Shown here in pieces: positions 36,759 through 48,500 of a DNA stretch of 64,000 nt (the stretch's first letter is position 1; every line of letters begins with the position of its first letter). This stretch comes from Clytia hemisphaerica (taxonomy: Eukaryota; Cnidaria; Hydrozoa; Leptothecata; Clytiidae). The stretch lies in assembly GCA_902728285.1 (NCBI GenBank), contig CACVBU010001358.1, positions 2,303,419-2,367,418 on the forward strand, read 5' to 3'. The notes under the pieces are model-generated. The model was given only the letters and a program-made list of their open reading frames with translations, ran no database searches and was not told where the DNA came from. The position numbers were made by a program, and so were the translations under genes.

Positions 36759-37069
36759 GAAAAATCTTTAGTCTATCAGTGATTTCAACATTTTTCTTAT
36801 TCCTATCTATAAAGAAGGATGTCGGAATTAGAAGACGGATGTCGACATTAGACCAACTTACGGTAGCCCTCAAATGAATGACCTGGCTGGTCATTAATGT
36901 AAAAAGTGAAATTGGTAGAGTAGAGCCCAGTTTCCTGCAGAGTATGGCAAAAATCATCGAGATCTTGGTAAGATCTCGGGGGCATTTTGATGATGATATC
37001 TACATTTCAGGCAGGGGCAAAATTATTGAAAACTGGCTTTTTTGAGGTGGGAAACAGATCTGAGTATGC

Positions 37070-37680
37070 AGGAAATCGCTGTTTTTCTGGATTTTCATTG
37101 GACTTTTTCCTTATAATTGGTTGTCTTTTCATTCAAAAACATTATTAATAGCAATGCCCATCATCAAGCATGTATCAATTTTCAATAAAATTGATTTTTG
37201 AAGCCAGAACTATTTAAAAATCGCCGGAACAACCTATTTTTGCCAGAAAGACAATATTTTTTTGAATTTCTCAAGCTGTACTTTATATTTTTTTATGAAA
37301 TTTTGCACACTGATAATACAAAATGACAATACTTAAAATGCGACGGAGCCCAATTTTCGAAAAACATTTTTTTCCATCCAAAAATGCCGGAAATATGCCG
37401 GAAAAACCGGTTTTTTGACATTTTCTCGAATTTTCATTTTTAGTTTTTTCTTTTTTTTTGCAGAAAGATGTGTATTCGCAATGCTCAAAACATGGCCGAG
37501 TTTGATTTGAAAAAAACAATTTCCGGGTAAAAATGCCGGAAATCGCTGTTTTTGCATTGGATTTTTTCCTTATTTCTATGTTTTCCACACAAAAACATTA
37601 TTGATAACAATGCTCACCATCAAGCGTGATTTAATTGTCAATAAAACTGATTTTTGTGACCAGAACTTTCTATTTATTTT
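37070..37680. repeat. Duplicated repeat related to the 322-bp family
   Basis: Segments at about 37110-37215 and 37555-37670 are diverged direct copies sharing CAAAAACATTATT and CATCAAGC. Between them, the minus strand matches the 14.3-15.1 kb repeat family (minus-strand words such as GGGCTCCGTCGCATTTTAAG). The minus-strand frame at 37283-37588 is a shadow of this repeat. Confidence 0.65.
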
Positions 37681-37739
37681 TGCCCTTGACCCTTCCCTCT
37701 CCCCCATCAACAATCAATGATCATAGTTCGGACCCCCCC

Positions 37740-37930
37740 CCCCCTTTCTTAAGGGAGGGGGATGACACCTTCCAAAAAAGTGAAGAAGGGGGGGGGTCAG
37801 AAATTTTCATTAAAAAGGGGGATAGCAAGGAGGGAGGATTGTTTAAGAAGGGGGGGGGCTCACATATATTGTAGATTATTTTCAAGCACTGTTAAGAAAT
37901 TTGGTCTGCCTGAAAGGAAGTTCTTTATTT
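37740..37930. repeat. Dispersed G-rich repeat, copy 2
   Basis: Same ordered words as 23010-23190, with longer G-runs. It is followed to about 38090 by further G-homopolymer tracts. The overlapping plus-strand frames are artefacts of the repeat. Confidence 0.7.
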
Positions 37931-38224
37931 TCACTAAAAAGTGGTATCATATTTGCCAGATTTAATTTTTCTTTACTGTTTCCTTTCCCTTTTTACCATA
38001 AAAAATTTAGCCCAAAACCCTTGGGGATAGGCATTTTTAAGAGTTGGGGAGATGCCAAGAAGGGGGGGGGGGGTCAGACCCCTTTCCGCACTATGATGAT
38101 TAATTTATTGCGTTATGCATTTTTGCTAAATGCTATATTTTCTGACCAATTTTTTTTCATTTTTCTCCTCGCATTACTATCTAACTTTCATCATCAGGTA
38201 GGTCCAATCGGCATCTAGCTTGTT

Positions 38225-39550
38225 GTTGTTTATAGTCGTTAGATAATAACTTTTTCAAGGATAAATTGATCACTAAGGGATCACATGTGTCATGTGAGAC
38301 CAATTGATAATAACAGAAGGTTATCCATTATTTCAATCTATGACATCTATTCTCAGGGGGGCACTAGGATAATTATTAAATTAAAGTCAAAATTTACGAA
38401 AATTTTCTAATCTTCCCAACTTTAAAGACTCTTCTCACGTTTCATTCATTTTATTGTATACACTCCCTGCAATGTCTTGAGAATTTTGTAATTACGTCAC
38501 GTTTACACGTTTTTTTGAAAGTGACGTATTAGGTTGAAAACTCGAGAAAAGTCATAATCTCGGAGGAGTTTGAAGGGTGCATTCATAAGTTACAGGTTAC
38601 GTTATGCTCTATTGTTCTGTTTACAAAAATGGTTTCAAATTTTACATCCAGGCAGCTTTTTTAATTCTTTTTGTATCAGCCAATGAAATGGCTAGATAAG
38701 AGATCAAATGTTTTGTTTGGAAAAGTTTGAATTGTTAAGATTAACTCTTCCTTGGATTTCTTGTACACAAAGACATCCTTCTTGATTCACAGAAACGACA
38801 GTTGGTAAATATTTCTTGTTTAGATTAAAAATCAAATAAAGTTACTGCTAGAGTTCCAGACAGAGGACAGAGGAGATTCTTTTTTACTTTGTTTAACATG
38901 TAGCTCTGTAATATTTGTGAAGGGGTGAAAAGTCACAAAGCTCTGTTGTATCGCTTTTTTGTTCTGTAAATATCCCATTCTTATTTCGACTAGAATTAGA
39001 TATATGTTTCCATTCTAATCGATTAAAATTCAAAAGATGTATAATCGATTAAAGATTATAATTGTGTCAAAGATAAGCCAAAAAGGATTAATTAATCGAA
39101 TACAGGGATTAAATAACCGAAGCTATTCGACTAAATGACTGCAGCTATTTGATTAAATAGTCAAGTTTTGGTATTTAATTTGTATATAAATGCACATAAG
39201 ACTAGAAACATCCAATTGTCTACATTTGCATTTGCAATAAATGTCTGCATTTTCATACAGGAAGTAGCTCCTCCTCAAGAGTATAGTAACATTCATAATT
39301 TGAAGTATGCCCAGATACAAACCATGTTGACAAATAATCTAAATATAACTGCATGTAATGATTAAATTTCGAGTCACTTTCTTCTTCTCTGTTTAAATCT
39401 TACAAAAAACGATTTTCTAAATTTGATTAAATTTAGTGAATGGAAGGTCTAAAAACTTGTCAAATTGAATACTCTCGAGAAAAGATTGCATGCAAAAAAT
39501 ATCATCTTTAGTTGCATTTGTTTTTTTGATAGGAAAAATAATACAAAAGA
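38225..39550. other. Upstream flank of the HDGFL2-type gene
   Basis: AT-rich, with a local cluster of ATCGATTAAA-like words at 39020-39120 and no supported coding region. It should include the promoter and any untranslated first exon of the gene starting at 39551. Confidence 0.4.
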
Positions 39551-42500
39551 ATGGCAGTATCAAAGGTTTTCAGTCCTGGGGATTTAGTTTGGGCAAAAAT
39601 GAAAGGTTATCCACATTGGCCAGCACGGGTAATTTAAATTTTCATAATGTTGTATTGATATATGACTATGCTATGAATAGCTAATAGCTCAATGCTACCA
39701 AAAGATTTACAAAAAGTTGTTTTACTAATTTACTAATTATACAGAGTTTAACATTTTTTTCATGTTTAAGTATTTAGTTATTTGACATTTTCGAATTCTT
39801 TTTATAAATTTAAAGATATTTTTATCTTGGCAGGTCACATTTTAAGATAATTTCATTTTTTATATCTTTATCTTTTTATTTTCCAGGTGGATGAGCCACA
39901 ACCAGGGCAAGTCATACCAAAAAAGAAATATCTCATTTTCTTCTTCGGTACCCACGAAACGTAAGGAGTTATCTTTCTTTTTAAAGGATTAATGTTGAGA
40001 ATTTAGTTAGTAAAGACATAAAGAGATACTAAGACTAAAGACTTATTGCTTTGTCATGGTCTTAGCAAACTATAACATGCATCCAGTGCTGCAAATAAGG
40101 AATTTCAAGTTGGCCGGTGATTACTCAATCAGAAAGCACTAATAATGAAACCATCAAAATTTCACGGGAAAAAACACGCATCATTAATTAATTTCGTTAC
40201 TACAACCAAACACACAGCTGTACACAAAATGTTATCAAAGTATCTTCATGAGCAGCACCTGAAAAACTTTTTTATATTTCAATATTTTTAACATCAAAAG
40301 CGTGACATTCTTTTGTATCAATCTTCTGTTTTTCTAGTGGTTTCTTACCAGCTGATGGGTTATATAATTTTGAAAAACACAAAGAAAAATGGTTCAAGCC
40401 AAACAAGCGAAGAGGATTCCCAGAAGCGTTAGATGAAATTATTAACAATCCAACTGTTGTTCATGTTGAAGCACCTCCTGATGAACAGTTAGTAACTAAT
40501 TTGCTTTGAATTCTCTTTACTTCTACATGCATTTAAATTATTGGATGCCAATTAAGGACTTGATTTTAAATTTGGGCATCCATTAAGAAGGCTCCTCATT
40601 TAACATATCTCCTCCCATTTTGCTTATACACAGGATTTTTTCATAAAGAAAGGTTGACGACTTTCCAAACACTAGCCACAAAAGTTATTCTGTTAATTCT
40701 GCTTTTTATGAATGATCACTAATAAATAATGGTACTTGAGAGATGACATTTCTTTGTTGAATTTGGGCGAACATCTACAATCTTCCTTTCAACTTAAATT
40801 TTAGCCCGTCATCAGAAAGTGAACCGGAAGAAGGAGCAGATGGGGATGCAGAGGGTGCCAAACCACCTCCACAGAAAAAGAAAAAGGTTTATATTCATTT
40901 AAAAGAATAATCTTTGTATTTTGGTGATAAGCTACTCATGTTTTTGTAAATCGTAGATTGAGGCTTCTGAATGCAATCTACCCAAAGTGGGATACCCCAA
41001 TAAAACATTTCATGATAATTTATACCACTTCATTTTATTAATTCAAAAATTCATTGCACAGAAAAGTGTTTTTCTTATTTTTATAGCCTGCTCCACCAAA
41101 ACGAAAAAAGCCACAAGAGGTATGTATCTCTTCTTAAAATGTTTAATCAAGTGGTGCCTCTTAACATTTCAGTAAGTGTCAGCAGTTTCTCCTATATCAA
41201 TAAAAGATCCAATTAATAAAAGGAATTCCTGGAATTCTGATATTTTTGTACCGGGTGAAGTTGAACGTCTGGAGGTTGAACAAATTTATGCATGGCATTT
41301 TGATATTTAGAAAATAAAGTTTAAAAAAGTTATTGCTTTCATATCGTGTTCTTTTGTTTACCTTATTGGAACTAATTTTCGCGGGAACTAATTTTCGAGG
41401 TCGAAAAAAAATTTCTGAAAAATTGCATTTCGCGGGTTTTAATTTTCGCGGTTTTTTCCATTCAGGAATTTTCGCGGGTTTTAATTTTCGCGGTTTTGCC
41501 TTTTTTTGGACAAATTTCTTTCATTTTCCTAGGGATTTTTCAAATTTTTCGATAAAATTGGAAAAAATTGTATTTCGCGGGAATTAATTTTCGCGGTTTT
41601 CGACTCTCAAAATTTTTCGCGGGTTCAAATTTTCGCGATTTTGACAAAAAAACCGCGAAAAACGCTAAAATTAAAACCCACAAAAATTAGTTCCAATAAG
41701 GTACTAAAAACCAAATCACAAAGTCACACAAAAGTTATCCTGACTTAGGATTGAAGTATTTGCTTTTATATATAGCATTTTTAATTAGGGCCAGGGCAAA
41801 CCAGTCCAACATTTCATCCAACATGATTTTCCAATGTTGGATGAAATGTTTGATGGAAAAACTTGCGTTGGATTAAGCGAAAATCAAGGCTGGGGCAAAC
41901 CGATCCAACATTTCATCCGACATGACTTGGAAAAAAATGAAAATTCAAAAAGATAAAGAAAAAAGTACGACCAAACCAATCCAACACGAAAAATTACACA
42001 ATTCAATGAGAGAGCTTCTTTGATCTCGCTGAAAATGTTGGATGAAATGTTTGATGGCGATCAAACTTCATCCAACACCATCCAACACAATTTTTTTCTT
42101 CTTTTTTTGACTTTTCATCTTTTTCCAAAAATCTGAATTGACGCAAACCGGTCCAACATTTCATCCAACATCAGAAAAAAGGCATGTTGGATGAAATGTT
42201 GGATCGGTTTGCCCTTTTCCCTGCATAGCCAAAGAAAAGTAACAAGAAAGTGCGAGCAGTCAAATCACAAGATGAAATTGATGATGAAGATGATTGGAGT
42301 GATTCTGATGATGAAGCACTCAAAATTGATGAACCAAAACAAAAGAAAAAAGTATGGGAAGTTTAGATTTTGCTTGTGCTCGCGAATTGTGGGTCCTGAA
42401 CCTAAGCATTCTCTTTACATATGACAGAGTGTGGTTTTACAGTTTCTACTGCTTTTCAACACTGGTTGTTGTGATTGAAAGATTTCATTTTTAAACTGGT

Positions 42501-45500
42501 TCGCTTTCTAATCTTGAAAAAGTTTCAGAGTTTAGAGAATACTATTACTAAGTTTGGTTTCGATTATTTGGAAATTCTTCTATTTTTCTCTCGCAATGCA
42601 TGTTAATGGAATAGGCCCAAACTCAACTTCTTAAATTGAAGTTATTAAAGACATCAGGTTTGAGAATACAACTTATGTTTCTTTTACACACAGCCAGAGG
42701 ATTACGAAAGTTTTGAAGAACCGACATCCTCCTCTTCTTCAGAGAGCGAAGATTCTGGTGAGGTAGGTGGCATCTAATTTATTTGAGAACCTTTGGCACT
42801 GTACTGGCTTGCTTGCCATAAATTATTGATGTCCCAATGGTTGTTAATCATGGGTAAGCTCTTCACCTGCTTTTCGCCCTGTCTCTTTGGGATGAGTTGG
42901 AATTTCTATAAGATCCTTCTCTAATTGGTCATTTGAAGTAATAGAGATGACGCGTTCTTTACAAAAAGTAACAAAATTGTTTTTACTTAACGACCAACCA
43001 AATCAAATAAGAGCTTGTAAAAACTCCAGCTTGTCCCGCCTATTCTAATTGTGAATTAAAGTGGGCATAAAGTTAGCTGTCTAAAGGCAATATATTGCTC
43101 TCTTTTGATGTCAATGCAATGTCTTCTTTCAATATTTTCCAAGCAAAGATTTTTGCACACTTTCTGCCTACTCTAACAATTAGAATTAGCGGAGCAGAAA
43201 GTCGGCCGTCTAATCTATAGCTCAGATTGACTCCCGATAATAATCTTAATACCCAACTCTAAATAAAGAATAAATAAATAAATAAAAATACAACTAAACT
43301 GTGTGTTTGTGATTCAGGTTCAGGGGACGTTTATACTGAGAGCTTAAGCCAGTATATCTATTCATAAGTCTGTTTGCTTATTCTGCATAAAAACGCTTCT
43401 TACTCGACACTTTGCAGTCAAAACATTGTAAACTCTCTGGTCATTAAAATCTTATATTAAAGTGATGACTGTTGAGTGTTGAATGGAACAATTAAGTTAC
43501 GTCATGCGCTATCTTTTGTTTTGTTGATTGGTTGAATAATTGCAATCTTTATGCAAGTTCAAGCAGCGATTCAGGCCTCTGATAACATAATGTCAATCTG
43601 GCCTTAAGATTTATACTATGTTTTTATTTGATCCTTTAGGATTATGTACCAGAAGAAATTGAAAAGAAAAAGAAGCCACCTGCAAAGCGGGCTCCTGCCA
43701 AAAAGGCTGCACCTAAGAAACCGCCTGCTGAGAAAAAACCACGTGCCAAAAAGGAACCATCAGAAAAGAAACCACGAAAAGCGCCACAAAAGAAACCTGC
43801 AGCCAAAGCTAAGAAAAGTACGAATGATGGATCGGATAGTGTGAGTTCAATCAGTTCCAGTAGTTCTGACGACAGTTCGGATGATGATATTGAACAACTG
43901 AGAAAGAAAATACTGAACAAAAATGTAAGTCCACTCTGATTACGTCTTTTTTTTGAAGCAGGTGGATGAATTTTCTTCACAATCTGATTAGCGAAATTGA
44001 AATCACACATTTTATATTGAGCATGGTTTTTCACGTTGGCAATCAAATCTATATGATATGTTTTCGAAACGGATAGAATGCTGGCCGTGGACAAATCTCT
44101 AAGGGGGCTGACTATTCTATCCCTACCAAACCTGATATCTATAATAACTTTAAAGACTCCTTTTCGCAGAGGGTCTTCTTTTTATGTTACTCATAAAGAA
44201 TTATCTTAGTGGAATTTTGATTTTTATACAAGTTTGACCGGTTGTTAGCTAGCGTCGGTAGCGAAAGACCGTTAAGAAATTTTTCCTTTGGCTTGAAGTG
44301 CATTTCTCAAAAAGTTCTACTCCTCCCCTCCCCACAAAAAGAGCACCTTTTCGAGAAGAATTCTTCAAGGTTCCATCCACATTATGGTTAAATATGCAAT
44401 GGTAATGGTCTTATGTTTTTCTCATTTCTTAGACCGAATTAACAGAAGAAGAAAAAGCCGCCCAAGAGAAACGAGCGGAAGAAGCGCGTGTACGCGATGC
44501 AGAACGACAACGCCTGGCGGAAGAAAGTCGAATCAGGAGAGAACAACTAAAAAAAGAACGCGAAGAAGAGAAGAAAAAGAAAAAAGAGTAAGAAAATCTT
44601 TTTTATTTTGCTGTTATTGAAAGATTTGTTGAATGGAAAAAGGCTAGATGCTTTGCCAAGCTCTGAACGCATTCCCGACAACTAATTGTCATTGAAACCA
44701 ATCAAAATAAAGTAACGGTATTACTTCTTGTTGAGTAATGTTGCTGTCCTGAAAAGTAACTAGTTTTCTGAAAAGTCTTTCAATTTCTAATTTCATTCTA
44801 AATTTAAACAATTCTTTATAGGAAAAAGAAAGCGGCTGCATCAGATGACTCAGATGGATCTTCAAAAAGCGAAAGCGAAAGTGATCAGGAAGAAGTCGTT
44901 GCAAAGAAGAAGAAAAAGAATGTGACGTCATCCAAGAAGAAGAAAGAAGAGGAGGCGAAGAAAGAAAGCACTGACGAAGAGGAAGAGAAAGATGAGAATG
45001 AGGAAGAGAAGATTGAGGAACCAGAAGAAGAAGAGACAGAGGAAGAGAAACAACGTAAAGAGGAAGAACGAAAACAAAAGGAAGAGGTAAGCCTTCTCTT
45101 GCATTCTGTGCTTTCGATACCTTAAATTGATGAAAGGAGAAGAAGGGGTGTGGTCGCTGACTTTTATAAACTATAGACGAAGCTATATCATCCATCTTTG
45201 GTCGAAGTTTTTTGAAAGTGTTACCATCGCAAGTATTCAAGGAAAAGTAGCATAGAATGCACCCCACCCCCCCTAAGTTTAGGGGGGTTAAATCATTTTT
45301 GATTGATTGGGAGCTGTATTTTTCAAAAAATACTGGGGGCTAGCTTGCTAGGGGGGCTGAGTGTTGTGTAATAGAACTGGGGGCAGAGCTGATAGGTTGA
45401 AGATATTTTAAATTATGTTAAAAACCTATGCTGTGGGGAAGGTTTTATCCCTCTCGAAAATTTAATAAATCTATCGAGAATTTGCACGCTAAATTTCTTT

Positions 45501-48500
45501 TATATTTTGCTTTGTGAGGGTGGGGGCTATGTTTCTAGAACTTAGCCGGGGGCTACTTTCCTTAGCCCCCCCCCCTGAAAAATGCTGGGGGCTGGACCCC
45601 TCTGCACACTTGAGTAGATCTCTCGGTGCTATTACACTCGCGTCCAGTAGATGTACAATCGAAACCTTCGATCGAAAATTTTTTGCTCGGCTGGGACTGA
45701 GAAGCTTCCTCCAGGGCCTATATTAAAGTCAGTAGTTATTATCGTAAAGGCCTACGTCAGTCAACAAACAGACAATAGAAAGAAAATATTAACACGATAC
45801 TTATACTGACTTTACTCGGCTGCTGACCGATTATTTGCTACAAAATATCCTCAAAAATCGACCCAAACTGTCCGATCTCCTTCGAGTTATCTTTAGTAAA
45901 TCTCTGAACACCCCAGAATAAGTCGGTGGAATATCTAAGTATTACTTTTACAGTTTTTAAACTCTCAGCCAATATGAGAATTTCAACGGGTTGTATTAAG
46001 AGCTTCGAAGATACTCAAAGATAATTATTATGAACTTTCATTCACAGGAGAAGAAACGAAGGGACGAAGAGCGTAAGAAAGCGCAAGCAGAGAAGAGAAA
46101 ACAACGCGAAGAAGAGAAGAGGAGAGAGAAGGAGGAACGAAAAAAAGAAAAAGAGGATAGGGACAAAAAACGAAAAGAAAAAGCTGAACGCAAAAAGTAA
46201 GTGTATGCTTTGTTCGCGGATAGAGTTCCTTATTAAAAAGCTTTTCTTGTACGCACACAAAGTATGTATTCGAAATCCCAATACACGAAGGTCCCTAAGT
46301 TTGTGGAAAATCTAGCTTTACATTTGTGATTTATTCTTATGGTTGGTTGTTGAATATATAATTTTTTTCAGGGAATTGGTGAAAAAAGAAAAAGAGATCA
46401 AAGAAGAAAAACGAAAGAGTAAAGAGAAATCTGACGAAAAGAAAAAGGAACGATTGGAAAAAGCGGACGATGCATTTAACAGGATAGCCACTGAGAGCAA
46501 AAGTATCAAAGTTTTTCTTTGTTATTCTGTTTTTACTGCATTAAAATGAATGCCTATATTGTGTTTGTAAAGTGAGAGACCCAAAATGTATATTTTCTCA
46601 AATCGGATTGTTTCAAGACATTAATTACAAGAGCCGTACGAGTCCTTGACTTCCGTGCAGGAGGCCAGGATTCAATTCAGTTACCTTTGTTCGGGTCAAC
46701 CAATGCCATGTTAAGGATTCGTGTACCAAGAGTTGTCAGGTATCGTTGTGTAAAATGGTGACGGTGTACCCATTGTTCAGTGTACTTGGGTGTTCATCCG
46801 TCTTGTACGGTTTCGTCACCGAATCATTATATTGTCCCTGCAGGTCCCTGTCGTCTCAGGAATTTATATAGTGCTCGCCACCAATTTGATATTAGTGTCT
46901 TATAATTTTCTTAGCTACCGGTATTGCTGAACGACTACACGAGTTGGAAGTTGAACTGAAACGAGCACTTTCCTTGAAAGAACACGTAAGATGAGAAATT
47001 GTTTATGGAAAATTACTTAGTAAAGAATCAGATTTTAGACCAAGAAATCAAAAAAGCCCATAGCTTTATCATATCTAATGTGAATGATAATATGTTTTCT
47101 GTATATTTTCAAGAAAGATTTTCAAATTTTAAAGTCGTGGACTGATGCTGTTTTAAAGGATTTTTTTTCCTGCGATTTAGATATTTTTTGAATTAAATGT
47201 CGAACTCCTTTACACATTTTTTAGGATCACGAGCGTTGTTTAAAAGCATTACAAAACATCTCCGACTTGACATTAACACCCTCCATATTGATGAAAAACA
47301 AAACGATCGTACCCACCATAAAAAAGGTACGACAAGATTTTTTACGCCGAGCTTAAAGGATAAAAATAATTTTTTCCCAGTCGACAATTTTAAGATATTT
47401 ACAAAATCTATTTCCTTAAAAATGTAATCTCGTTTTCACTCTTTGTCAGAAATAGCAATTTTCAAAAGTACTTGTTGACTTCTCTCTTTTCTAGTGATTA
47501 CTTAGAGAAGGCTATACGGCACCATAAATAAGGCTTGCGAAAATTTCTTTCCCCTTTCTTAATTAAAACCACCTGTTATCTGTTTTTAAAGATAACTTCC
47601 ATTTCCCATTAGGTTCGCGCATACAAAGCCAATCAGGAGGTGAGCGATAAAGCTTCCAAGCTATACAACAAATTCAAAAGTCTTTTCGCTGTTGCAACGC
47701 CAGGTTGGTTCATGCCCTTGATTTCATATTTAGAATGTAATTTTGAAATTTTACAAGGTACTATGTTCCACAAATCTAAGACTAGATTTAATTTTTATGG
47801 TATTTAAAACAGTTTAAAAACGAAAAGAGCAACCACCAATTTTGAAATAATTTTCAAATTTCAATAAAACATTCTTTTTTACAGCAAAAGGCACAATCAC
47901 AAAACCCGCTGTCATGACACCAGCCACGCCTGCACCTCCGCAAGATGGCAGTACGGTCGTCACGACAACGCAATCAAACACACACGTACAGATCAATATA
48001 AGTATCAATTCGAATGGAGAGAACACGCCTTCAGTTTCCATTAGTAAGTCAAGAGGAATGTTTTTTGAAAACTATTTAAAAGTTTTATTACCTTAAGGGG
48101 ACTTATTTTGGTGGGGACTAATTTTGACGAGCGACAAAAATCCTGAAAATTTTAGATTTTGGCGAGAACTTATTTTACTGATTGATGAATTTTTTTAATT
48201 TTGACGGGAACTAATTTTTGTGAATTTTGTCCAAAATAAGTTCCTTAAGGTAGCAACCTAAAACATAGGCTGTTGACATCTACTGCAGATTTCGTACCTT
48301 TATACAACATCCATTCTTGTAGAGTGTAATATTATCCTGTTTAGGGTTTCCTAGGTACACTAGGCTTTTTATTCTTTGCATAAGTTGGCATAAGTTATAG
48401 CTTCCTAGTGTTGGTATTTAAAGTCAGAAATCAAGATTTATGATTGGGAAAATTAATGTGATATATAACGTTACGTATCAAACGTTCCTCCCATGCATCT

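Larger units (their letters stand above)
35728..36863. repeat. Mariner-type MITE, split by a later insertion
   Basis: The inverted ends CCGTAAGTTGGTCTAATGTC are flanked by TA (35726-35727 and 36864-36865). The empty site is visible elsewhere: ATGCATAGCCCTCAAAT near 51613 matches the two flanks joined with one TA. Removing the inner element (902 bp plus an 8-bp duplication) leaves 226 bp, matching the 223-bp uninterrupted copy at 29313. Confidence 0.92.

Noticed and set aside
37283..37588. 101-residue minus-strand frame
   Set aside because: It corresponds to the dispersed repeat also seen at 14.3-15.1 kb.
43642..45267. Long minus-strand frames opposite the HDGFL2-type gene (150 and 192 residues)
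   Set aside because: They are antisense shadows of lysine/glutamate-rich exons 8 and 10; low complexity keeps the opposite strand open.
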